Positions 56,564 through 64,000 of a DNA stretch of 64,000 bases are shown in pieces. How positions within the stretch are numbered: the first letter of the stretch is position 1; every line of letters starts with the position of its first letter. Made by a program: the position numbers and the translations under genes. Origin of the DNA: Bacteroidota bacterium (GTDB lineage: Bacteria > Bacteroidota > Bacteroidia > UBA4408); contig CAUJCU010000019.1 in the NCBI GenBank assembly GCA_963169745.1, positions 1 through 64,000 of the forward strand. The letters are read 5' to 3'. Below the pieces are notes generated by a model, which saw nothing but the letters and a program-made list of their open reading frames with translations, was not told the DNA's origin and did not search any database.

Positions 56564-57010
56564 ATGAAAAATGCAATTTTAACTTTATCTATCGTATTTG
56601 CTGCTACTTTTGGTGCTTTTGCACAAAACAACACAGCTGCATCTGCTGCTCCGGCTAATCCTAATGCGCCCGAAATTACTTTTGAGACGGATGTAATAGA
56701 TTATGGAACAATCGAACATAATGCTGATGGAAATCGTCAATTTAAGTTTAAAAACACCGGAAAAGAGCCTTTAATTATTTCTAACTGTCAAGGTTCATGC
56801 GGATGTACTGTACCTACTTGGCCAAAAGAACCAATTAAACCGGGAGCTACTGCTACTATAGATGTTAAGTATGCCACTGACCGTGTAGGTTCTTTTGAAA
56901 AAACAATAACGGTATCTTCAAATGCAAAGACAGCTTCAAAAATATTGCGTATTAAAGGAGTTGTAAAACCAGAGCCTACTCCGGCAACAACAACTCCTAC
57001 AAGTAAATAA
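56564..57010 (+). CDS. DUF1573 periplasmic protein, copy 2
   Basis: This 148-residue paralogue of the upstream gene has a signal peptide ending FGAFAQ and the same core YGTIEHNADGNRQFKFKNTGKEPLIISN, QGSCGCTVPTWPKEPIKPG and ILRIKGVV. Both proteins keep the GSCGC pair. A Thr/Pro-rich tail ends it. A strong terminator follows at 57033-57064. Confidence 0.88.
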   Translation: MKNAILTLSIVFAATFGAFAQNNTAASAAPANPNAPEITFETDVIDYGTIEHNADGNRQFKFKNTGKEPLIISNCQGSCGCTVPTWPKEPIKPGATATIDVKYATDRVGSFEKTITVSSNAKTASKILRIKGVVKPEPTPATTTPTSK

Positions 57011-57032
57011 TTTAAAATTAATTACATTTGTG

Positions 57033-57064
57033 CCCCTGCCTTGAATAAGGCAGGGGCTTTTTTT
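57033..57064 (+). terminator. Rho-independent terminator after the DUF1573 pair
   Basis: CCCCTGCC (57033-57040) pairs with GGCAGGGG (57049-57056), with an 8-base loop and a long T-run after it. Confidence 0.92.
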
Positions 57065-57085
57065 TACTATTATAGACAAACTTAT

Positions 57086-58279
57086 ATGCCAAAAATTTCA
57101 CAAAAGGCTGTACAAATGCCTGCTTCTCCAATTCGTAAGTTAGTGCCTTATGCCGAAGCAGCAAAGGCACAAGGGATAAAAATTTACCATTTAAATATTG
57201 GGCAGCCGGATATTGAAACACCCGAGATTATGCTTCAAGCTATAAAAAACTTTACACCAAAAGTGGTGGAGTACAGCCATAGCGCTGGCATGGAGAGTTA
57301 TCGAAGAAAACTTTCAGACTATTACAAAAAGCATGGTATAAGTATTTCTCATGAACAAATATTGGTAACATGTGGAGGGTCTGAAGCTATAGAGATTGCT
57401 TTAATGACTTGTTTGAATAATGGAGATGAGATATTAATTCCGGAACCTTTTTATGCAAATTACAACGGCTTTTCGTGTCAGGCTGATGTGGTCGTAAAGC
57501 CAATCAAATCGGTTATTGAAAATGGTTTTGCTCTTCCTCCAATTTCTGAGTTTGAAAAAATGATAAGCCCTAAAACAAAGGCTATCATGATTTGTAATCC
57601 GGGTAACCCTACTGGATATTTATATTCTAAAGAGGAACTGGAACAACTAAAAGAATTGGTATTGAAATATGATTTGTTTTTGTTTTCAGATGAGGTATAC
57701 AAAGAGTTTTGTTACGATGGAGCCAGCTATACCTCGGTAATGCACTTGCAGGGAGCTGATAACCATGTTATTATGCTTGACTCGATATCGAAGCGTTACA
57801 GTGCTTGCGGTGCTCGTATAGGTGCTTTGTTGACTAAAAATAAAGAAATCATGCAAGCAGCATTAAAATTTGCACAGGCACGTCTAAGTCCGCCTACATT
57901 TGGACAAGTAGGTGCAGAAGCAGCCATTGATACCCCTCAATCTTATTTTGATAATGTAAAAAGGGAATATACAGCTCGCAGAAATTTTGTTGTTGATGCA
58001 CTAAATAAAATTCCCGGGGTATTTTGTCCTATGCCTAAAGGAGCTTTCTATGCAATTGCCCGCCTACCAATTGATGATGCTGATGTTTTTTGTCAATGGC
58101 TTTTAGAATCTTTTTCTTATGAAAAACAAACTGTAATGTTGGCTCCTGCATCAGGTTTTTACTCTACACCTGGGAGTGGCCAAAATGAAGTAAGAATTGC
58201 CTATGTACTTAATTTAGATGACTTGAATAAAGCCATGATTTGTTTAGAAAAGGCACTTCAGGCTTATAATTCAAAGTAG
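57086..58279 (+). CDS. Pyridoxal-phosphate aminotransferase, second copy
   Basis: The frame extends to 57041, inside the terminator, so the ATG at 57086 (MPKISQKAVQMPASPIRKL) is used, giving 397 residues. Motifs are VTCGGSEAIEIALMTCL, MICNPGNPTGYLYSKEE, FLFSDEVYKEFCYDG, and the lysine in DSISKRYSACGARIG. It is a class I/II aminotransferase like the one at 33747 but with a different C-terminus and lysine context. The substrate is not readable. Confidence 0.88.
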   Translation: MPKISQKAVQMPASPIRKLVPYAEAAKAQGIKIYHLNIGQPDIETPEIMLQAIKNFTPKVVEYSHSAGMESYRRKLSDYYKKHGISISHEQILVTCGGSEAIEIALMTCLNNGDEILIPEPFYANYNGFSCQADVVVKPIKSVIENGFALPPISEFEKMISPKTKAIMICNPGNPTGYLYSKEELEQLKELVLKYDLFLFSDEVYKEFCYDGASYTSVMHLQGADNHVIMLDSISKRYSACGARIGALLTKNKEIMQAALKFAQARLSPPTFGQVGAEAAIDTPQSYFDNVKREYTARRNFVVDALNKIPGVFCPMPKGAFYAIARLPIDDADVFCQWLLESFSYEKQTVMLAPASGFYSTPGSGQNEVRIAYVLNLDDLNKAMICLEKALQAYNSK

Positions 58280-58306
58280 GTTTAAAATAAAACGAACTTC
58301 ATTGGC

Positions 58307-59902
58307 ATGGAAAAAGATAAATTAAAAGAATACACTTTTGTATTTGCTGCAATAGCAACTCTTTTTTATATTTTGATACATAATGCCATTAATGCACCCC
58401 TAACAATTGAAGATGAATACAATAATTATTACTGGTCGAATCCGGGTGCTTTGTTTGGGCCTGAGCGAGGCCTGGGTTTAACACTATTCTTAACAATTAA
58501 AAAATTTTTTCTTTATGGCCGCTTAGTAATATCAAGTTTGATTGTGGTTGTTTGCCGTGCCTGGCTGTTTGGAATTGATGCAGCACCCAACAGGCTTGTG
58601 GTTTATTTTTTTGGTATTGCTACAGCATTTCTAGTATATAAAATTTTTAGAGACATTAAAGTTTCTAAAACAAATGCATTTCTTGGTAGTCTTTTTTACC
58701 TTTCGGGTTATACGTATTCTGAAATATTTTTTCGCTTGCAATCGGGCGAATTTGTTGGAAATTTTTTCCTAGTACTGTCGGCAGTCTTTATAATTAGGTG
58801 GACTCAAACATTCCAAAAAAGCTTTTTTGGAGGTGCATTGGCATCAGGCTTTTTAGCAGCTATTTCAAAAGAGAGCTACATTCTTATTTATCCATTAGTT
58901 TTCCTAATTCCTTTTTTACTTATTCCTATAAATCAGTGGAAAGGACATTTTTTAAGCAATAAAAAATCGTATTTACTTGCCCTCTTTTTATTTCTTGCAT
59001 CAGTTGCACTTTTAGTGATTATGATTAAATCATCAAATAAAGTTTTTTCATATGGACAACCGCTTACAATTCCGCAAACGATAATTAATAATGCAAAATG
59101 GCTTTTTAAGTGGTTTCTTCTCTATATTCCCATTGTGCTGGCGGCATTAGTACTTATGCTTTATAAAAAAAACACACGGCCTGTAATACTGCTCTCCATA
59201 TTTTCTTTAGCTTGGATTGCTACACAATTGCTGGTGTACTATAAAGTAATTATTTCTTTTTCGCAGGGCAGGTATATGATGCCTGCTGGGTTAATATTTA
59301 TTGTGTTAATTGTTCTTTCGTTAGAGTATCTTCGTAAACAACATCGCACCCTATTTTATTTAGCTTTAGCTTTTGCAGTTTTGGTAACGACTCGTAATTT
59401 AAAAATTATGTATATTAATGCTAACGAATTTGGCGCTCGTGCTACTGCCTTTAATATGCTGATTGATAAAATAGTTCAGGAACATCCCAAAAAGCTGGTT
59501 GTATTCGGTGGTTTTGAATTTATTCAATCAATTAAAGCACGCTTTACGTATAACCATTATCATCCTGAAATTATAACAACTCCATTAATAAGAGCGAAAA
59601 GTTACAACAATAAGTTTCACAACGAAGGTTACGAACAAGAGTTACAGAAAGAGCTTAGCGAGAGTTATGTTAATAAAACAATGCCAGAATTAAAATCCGA
59701 CACAACCCTTACTTTGATGATTACCTCTGAAGTTGAAGAGTATGGGGAGCTGAACAGAGAAGTCATATTTCATTCCTTTAACAAAGAAGAAAAAGTTTAT
59801 GCAAGCTTTTCGAATCCCGGTTTTGGCGATTTGCTTTCATCAAAATTCTGGAAAGGAGAGCTTAAAAATTCGCAACGTACATTTTCGGTGTTCAGAAAGT
59901 AG
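58307..59902 (+). CDS. Polytopic membrane glycosyltransferase-like protein
   Basis: This 531-residue membrane protein has about ten hydrophobic segments, an early acidic pair in TIEDEYNNYYWSN (residues 30-45) near the first outer loop, and a soluble C-terminal domain of about 140 residues. The layout is that of GT-C enzymes (PMT/ArnT-like), where the first loop carries catalytic acidic residues. It starts a surface-glycan run with the DegT, GT11 and GT2 genes. Confidence 0.7.
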   Translation: MEKDKLKEYTFVFAAIATLFYILIHNAINAPLTIEDEYNNYYWSNPGALFGPERGLGLTLFLTIKKFFLYGRLVISSLIVVVCRAWLFGIDAAPNRLVVYFFGIATAFLVYKIFRDIKVSKTNAFLGSLFYLSGYTYSEIFFRLQSGEFVGNFFLVLSAVFIIRWTQTFQKSFFGGALASGFLAAISKESYILIYPLVFLIPFLLIPINQWKGHFLSNKKSYLLALFLFLASVALLVIMIKSSNKVFSYGQPLTIPQTIINNAKWLFKWFLLYIPIVLAALVLMLYKKNTRPVILLSIFSLAWIATQLLVYYKVIISFSQGRYMMPAGLIFIVLIVLSLEYLRKQHRTLFYLALAFAVLVTTRNLKIMYINANEFGARATAFNMLIDKIVQEHPKKLVVFGGFEFIQSIKARFTYNHYHPEIITTPLIRAKSYNNKFHNEGYEQELQKELSESYVNKTMPELKSDTTLTLMITSEVEEYGELNREVIFHSFNKEEKVYASFSNPGFGDLLSSKFWKGELKNSQRTFSVFRK

Positions 59903-59952
59903 ATTAGCCCATTTTACCGAATAAATTTTCTTTTATAAAAACTATTTTGAAT

Positions 59953-59960
59953 TAACTTTG
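59953..59960 (+). promoter_or_regulatory. TAnnTTTG promoter before the DegT aminotransferase
   Basis: TAACTTTG lies 42 bases upstream of the ATG at 60003, giving the three-gene glycan operon its own start. Confidence 0.55.
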
Positions 59961-60002
59961 TACAAAACAGACCCTTTATTATACTTTTAGACACAAAGTA
60001 GT

Positions 60003-61151
60003 ATGATATATTTTAATAAACCATTTTTAACAGGGAAAGAAACACACTATATATACGAGGCCGTAAATTCCGGAAAATTATCTGGAAATGGCCTGTTTAC
60101 TAAGAAATGTCAATCTTTTTTTGAACAAAAATATGCTTTCAAAAAGGCTTTACTTACAACTTCTTGTACAGATGCATTGGAGATGGCAGCTATTTTAGCC
60201 AACATTGAACCAGGTGATGAGCTTATTGTGCCCAGTTACACCTTTGTATCATCTGCTCTAGCTTTTGTACGTCAAGGGGCAAAGATAATTTTTGCCGACT
60301 CATCGGCCGAAAACCCAAATATTGATACCTCAACTTTAGAGTCTTTGATAACTCCTAAAACAAAAGCAATAATTGCCGTTCATTATGCCGGAATAGCCTG
60401 TAATATGGAGGTTTTATTGGAATTGTGTAAAAAATATAATTTATTCTTGATTGAAGATGCTGCCCAGTCAATAGAGAGTTATTACATCGGAAATGATGGA
60501 GTAAAAAGACCCTTAGGCAGCATCGGACATTTAGCTGCATTTTCGTTTCACGAAACCAAAAACATTATTTCAGGAGAAGGAGGAATGCTGGCAATTAATG
60601 ACGAACGTTTTTCTGAAAGAGCTGAAATTATATGGGAAAAAGGAACGAACCGTTCTCAGTTTTTTAGAGGAGAGGTAAATAAATATGGGTGGGTTGATAC
60701 AGGATCTTCTTTCTTACCTTCAGAAGTTATTGCTGCCTTTTTATGGGCACAACTTGAAAATATAGAACAAATTCAAGCCAAAAGAATAGCTATTTGGGAG
60801 ACTTACCATAAGGGGCTCAATCCGCTTGCACAAAAAGGATATTTAAGTACTCCCTTTATTCCTTCTTATGCCACAAACAATGCCCACATGTATTATTTGG
60901 TTATGAATAATGCATCTGATCGTGATGCTTTGATAGCCTATTTAAAAGAAAGAGAGGTAATGCCCGTATTTCACTATTTGTCACTACATAAATCTGAATA
61001 TTACAAAAATAAACATGATGGTCGCCAACTTCCACAAGCCGATCGTTATAGCGATTGCTTGCTGAGATTACCCTTTTATTACGACTTAATGATAGAAGAG
61101 GTAGAGATGATTGTTCATTACATTCATCAATTTTTTAATAATCTAAAGTAG
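60003..61151 (+). CDS. wecE: dTDP-4-amino-4,6-dideoxygalactose transaminase (DegT family)
   Basis: The 382-residue enzyme transfers an amino group to a nucleotide-linked keto-sugar. It has the family's start MIYFNKPFLTGKETHYIYEAVNSGKLSGNG, TSCTDALEMAAILA, IVPSYTFVSSALAFVRQGAKIIFAD, the IEDAAQSIES pocket and the Schiff-base lysine in FSFHETKNIISGEGGML. It fits the WecE/FdtB branch by length and the YGWVDTGSSFLPSE region. The product would be an amino-deoxy sugar for surface glycans. Confidence 0.85.
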   Translation: MIYFNKPFLTGKETHYIYEAVNSGKLSGNGLFTKKCQSFFEQKYAFKKALLTTSCTDALEMAAILANIEPGDELIVPSYTFVSSALAFVRQGAKIIFADSSAENPNIDTSTLESLITPKTKAIIAVHYAGIACNMEVLLELCKKYNLFLIEDAAQSIESYYIGNDGVKRPLGSIGHLAAFSFHETKNIISGEGGMLAINDERFSERAEIIWEKGTNRSQFFRGEVNKYGWVDTGSSFLPSEVIAAFLWAQLENIEQIQAKRIAIWETYHKGLNPLAQKGYLSTPFIPSYATNNAHMYYLVMNNASDRDALIAYLKEREVMPVFHYLSLHKSEYYKNKHDGRQLPQADRYSDCLLRLPFYYDLMIEEVEMIVHYIHQFFNNLK

Positions 61152-61160
61152 AGGAAAAGC

Positions 61161-62012
61161 ATGATTGTCTTTCATTCTCATTGTCAAATGGGTAATCAAA
61201 TGTTTATTTATGCTTGTGCTCGTTCTCTTGCTAAAAAAAGAAAATTAAATTATTGTTTGAGCGATTTAAAAGGGCTGCATTATTTCGAATTATCTTCAGA
61301 TGATAAGAACAATAACTTTAAATACAATAAATTTAGGATTCTGTCTAAACTACCCGGGTTTCAATATAAATTTTTTCATTTACAAGACAACCGTTATGAT
61401 TATTTACAGAAAATTACCAGCGAATCGTATAAAAATGTATGGTACTACGGGTATTTTCAAGGTGAACGCTACTTTCAGGATATTCAAGATGATATTCGGG
61501 CGTGTTTTAAAATCAAATCATCTTTTCATGAAAAATATCGGAAAGCCTTATCTGAAATTTCATCTGAAAAAGAATTCATAACCGTTCATATTAGGCTAAG
61601 CGATTATAAAACTTTTGGCCCTGATTTTTTACAAGGCCCCGATTTAAGTTTACCTTTTGATTATTATCATAAACTGATTCAAGAGTATTATCATAATGAA
61701 AAAAATCAATTGGTATTTTTGTCAGACGATATAGCTTTGGTTAAACAGGTTTTTCAGAGCCAGTACCCCGAAGCTTATTTTTCAGAAAATACTCCTATTG
61801 TTGATTTTCAGATATTAATGAATTCGCAAATAGCACTTATTTCGCATAGTTCTTTTGCATGGTGGGCATCATGGCTCAATACCAAAAAGGATAAAAAAAT
61901 TATTGTTCCTGAGTACTTCTTGGGATTTAAAGTAGAAAAAGAATTTCCAATAGGAATGATTCCTCCTGCATGGATTAAAAAAAACGTAAAAAAGTATTTG
62001 CCTTTATGTTAG
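61161..62012 (+). CDS. Alpha-1,2-fucosyltransferase-like enzyme (GT11)
   Basis: The 283-residue protein begins MIVFHSHCQMGNQMFIYACARSLAKKRKL, the GT11 opening. The HxRxxD motif is present as VHIRLSDY, and the donor region includes FLSDDIALVKQ and SHSSFAWWASWLN. These define alpha-1,2-fucosyltransferases that add fucose from GDP-fucose to O-antigen-type glycans. It overlaps the following GT2 gene by 7 bases. Confidence 0.87.
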   Translation: MIVFHSHCQMGNQMFIYACARSLAKKRKLNYCLSDLKGLHYFELSSDDKNNNFKYNKFRILSKLPGFQYKFFHLQDNRYDYLQKITSESYKNVWYYGYFQGERYFQDIQDDIRACFKIKSSFHEKYRKALSEISSEKEFITVHIRLSDYKTFGPDFLQGPDLSLPFDYYHKLIQEYYHNEKNQLVFLSDDIALVKQVFQSQYPEAYFSENTPIVDFQILMNSQIALISHSSFAWWASWLNTKKDKKIIVPEYFLGFKVEKEFPIGMIPPAWIKKNVKKYLPLC

Positions 62013-62899
62013 AACCATTTTTTAGTGTTGTAATTCCGGCCTATAATAGGGCTCACATTTTGCCTCGCACTATTTCATCAGTGCAAAATCAAAGTTTTAC
62101 CAACTGGGAGCTAATTATAATTGACGATGGTTCAACTGATCAAACAGCAAAATTAATGCAATCTTTTAGTAATGAAAAAATTCATTACTACTATCAAAAC
62201 AATAGTGAGCGCAGTGCTGCCCGCAATCATGGTGTGTGTAGGTCAAAAGGTAAGTATGTGTGTTTTTTAGATAGCGATGATGAGTTTTTACCCTTTCATT
62301 TACAAAAATTGTTTGACCTGATAAGTAAAGAAAATGAGCCTGTGGGGTTGTTTTATACCGATTGTTATGTTGTTTATGAAGATGGAACTTCAAAGCTGGA
62401 GCAACAGGAACGAAATGCTGATGAGCCCTGGCACTTATTCTTTTTACGTAATTCAATAATACCAGCTCGGGTTTGTGTTCATCGTAAAATTTTTGATTCG
62501 GTAAAATTTCGTGAGGATATAGTAATTGTAGAAGATACCGTTTTATGGACAAGTATTGCTATTTCTTTTCCGGTTTATTATTTGAAACAAGCTACTATTA
62601 ACTACCATTGGCATGACGACAATAGTGTGAATATTGCCAAAAACTGTTTCCTGCCTCGTTTAAAAGGGTTGCAAAAAATGTTTCAGGACAAAGAAGTAAG
62701 CCAACATATACCATTACCCATGAAAAGGAACCTCTTGTCAGGCTGCTATTATGGTATTGCCAGGCATTATGAACTTATGAGAAATTTTAAAAAAATGACC
62801 TTTCATGCTTTGCTTTCCATTTTGTATTATCCTAAAAGCCCACAAAGTAGAGCTAAGCTTTACATGATTTACAATTACTTTAAAAAGGATAAGCCCTAA
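62006..62899 (+). CDS. Family 2 glycosyltransferase (GT-A fold)
   Basis: The 297-residue enzyme has SVVIPAYNRAHILPRTISSVQNQSFTNWELIIIDDGSTDQTAKL, then SAARNHGVCRSKGKYVCFLDSDDEFLPFH with the catalytic DSDD. The donor sugar cannot be read. It overlaps the fucosyltransferase gene by 7 bases, so the two are translated together. Confidence 0.88.
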   Translation: MLEPFFSVVIPAYNRAHILPRTISSVQNQSFTNWELIIIDDGSTDQTAKLMQSFSNEKIHYYYQNNSERSAARNHGVCRSKGKYVCFLDSDDEFLPFHLQKLFDLISKENEPVGLFYTDCYVVYEDGTSKLEQQERNADEPWHLFFLRNSIIPARVCVHRKIFDSVKFREDIVIVEDTVLWTSIAISFPVYYLKQATINYHWHDDNSVNIAKNCFLPRLKGLQKMFQDKEVSQHIPLPMKRNLLSGCYYGIARHYELMRNFKKMTFHALLSILYYPKSPQSRAKLYMIYNYFKKDKP

Positions 62900-63092
62900 C
62901 ATCAGAGCTCCTAAGGTTGTATTATCGGTAAAAAATAAATATAATACAATAAAACTTATTTATTGATGCGGGTTAAAATATATAGCTTGATAATTTAAAA
63001 AATAGAGCCCATATACCGCTTATTTTAGTAAAGAAATATTTTAGTAAACGGAGTATTATGTATATTTAATCTGTCCACTTAGTTTATTTTAT

Positions 63093-63100
63093 TACCTTTG
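63093..63100 (+). promoter_or_regulatory. TAnnTTTG promoter for the DEAD-box helicase
   Basis: TACCTTTG lies 21 bases upstream of the ATG at 63122. The 222-base spacer after the GT2 gene holds nothing else recognisable. Confidence 0.6.
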
Positions 63101-63121
63101 CCCCCTTAATTTAAAAATTTA

Positions 63122-64000
63122 ATGAATCATTTTGAAGAGCTTGGTCTTAATAGCAAAATTATTGAGGCTGTAAAAGCTTTAGGGTTTCAAACCCCAACTC
63201 CCATCCAGCAACAAGCTATACCACAATTACTAACAGAAAAAAGAGATTTGGTTGGTTTAGCACAAACCGGAACCGGGAAAACTGCCGCTTTTGGATTGCC
63301 TTTAATTCATTTTACAGATTTTTCAAAAAAGCATACTCAGGCTTTAATTATCTGTCCAACACGCGAATTATGCTTGCAAATAACACGAGACCTAAAGAGT
63401 TTTTCCTCTGCTTACAGCAATGCTCATGTTGTAGCAATATATGGGGGCGCAAGTATTGAAAACCAAATTAGAGAAATACAGCGCGGGGCACAAATAATTG
63501 TTGCTACTCCGGGACGTATGGTAGATATGATTGAACGGGGTAAAATTAAGCTATTTGAAGTAGCCACCGTTGTTTTAGATGAGGCTGATGAAATGTTAAA
63601 CATGGGTTTTAAAGAGGATTTAGACCATATCTTGTCTGAAACTCCTGAGGAAAAAAACACCTGGCTTTTTAGTGCTACAATGCCCAATGAAGTAGCCCGA
63701 ATTGCCAAGAATTATATGAATAATCCCATTGAAATTACTGTTGGCAAGCAAAATCAAAGTGCTGAGAATATTGAGCATCGTTACTATGTGGTACAAGCAA
63801 AAGATAAATACGCTGCTTTAAAACGAATAGCCGACTTTAACCCTGATATTTTTGGTATCGTATTTTGTCGCACCCGTATGGAAACGCAAGAAATTGCCGA
63901 ACATTTGATAAAAGATGGATATAATGCTGATGCACTGCATGGCGACTTATCACAACAACAGCGGGATAATGTAATGAAAAGATACCGTAACAGAGCTTTG
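63122..64000 (+). CDS. DEAD-box RNA helicase, cut by the window end
   Basis: This partial protein of 293 residues begins MNHFEELGLNSKIIEAVKALGFQTPTPIQQQAI (Q motif) and reads through AQTGTGKTAAFGLPL (Walker A), PTRELCLQI, TPGRMVDM, VLDEADEMLNMGF and FSATMPNEV into the second RecA domain, including FCRTRMETQEIAE, ALHGDLSQQQRDNVM. The frame is open at 64000. It is an RNA-unwinding enzyme of the CsdA/DeaD type. Confidence 0.93.
   Translation, partial: MNHFEELGLNSKIIEAVKALGFQTPTPIQQQAIPQLLTEKRDLVGLAQTGTGKTAAFGLPLIHFTDFSKKHTQALIICPTRELCLQITRDLKSFSSAYSNAHVVAIYGGASIENQIREIQRGAQIIVATPGRMVDMIERGKIKLFEVATVVLDEADEMLNMGFKEDLDHILSETPEEKNTWLFSATMPNEVARIAKNYMNNPIEITVGKQNQSAENIEHRYYVVQAKDKYAALKRIADFNPDIFGIVFCRTRMETQEIAEHLIKDGYNADALHGDLSQQQRDNVMKRYRNRAL

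Overview
The window comes from an AT-rich Bacteroidota chromosome. The evidence is PorT next to UbiE/MenG, a BshC bacillithiol gene, DUF4294 and DUF1573 proteins, a 1102-residue SecA, and many starts preceded by the Bacteroidota promoter element TAnnTTTG with no clear Shine-Dalgarno. A Sphingobacteriia/Chitinophagia-like member is plausible but cannot be fixed from sequence alone.

Positions 1-18.6 kb are accessory DNA with every gene on the minus strand. Four long hairpin sites (about 130-260, 15354-15483, 16514-16646, 17716-17852) look like integron attC sites. Each DNA unit between them starts and ends with its own private 9-10 bp inverted core, as expected if each unit had once been a circular cassette. 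No integrase is in view, so this resembles a CALIN (attC cluster lacking integrase). Reading leftwards from a promoter at the array edge (18606-18613), the units are: a secreted 207-residue protein; a Qnr/MfpA-like pentapeptide-repeat protein overlapping a GyrI-like protein; a dihydropteroate synthase with Sul-type rather than FolP-type motifs; and a very large 15-kb unit.

The 15-kb unit holds a YhcG-type nuclease and then a tightly packed ten-gene run (14004 to 3151). The run encodes a complete Liv-type ABC importer (two permeases, two ATPases, a lipoprotein binding protein), a SAM methyltransferase, a 574-residue protein of unknown function, a small receiver-like protein and two large receiver-domain proteins, with no recognisable histidine kinase. 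This transporter-methyltransferase-receiver operon is the best candidate for an undescribed system. Beyond it lie a membrane protein, a von Willebrand A lipoprotein and a small lipoprotein. Both ends of the unit carry a related stem-loop whose arms differ in sequence but still pair.

From 18.9 kb on the window is ordinary core genome: bshC, lepB, dapB, a HerA-like ATPase and an envelope trio (minus strand); secA, mutL, class I aldolase and accD (plus); DUF4294 (minus); aminotransferase, heptose-7-P kinase, menG/ubiE, porT and a flavoprotein (plus); a Thr-rich lipoprotein (minus); ribBA (plus); a beta-propeller-like envelope protein, rnhB and a glycosyltransferase (minus); an FkbM methyltransferase (plus); priA, an fdhF/ydeP-fdhD pair, SRP RNA with a transaldolase-like gene, murQ and SCO1 (minus); two DUF1573 paralogues, an aminotransferase, and a surface-glycan cluster (membrane glycosyltransferase, DegT aminotransferase, GT11, GT2). 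The last gene is a DEAD-box helicase cut by the window edge.
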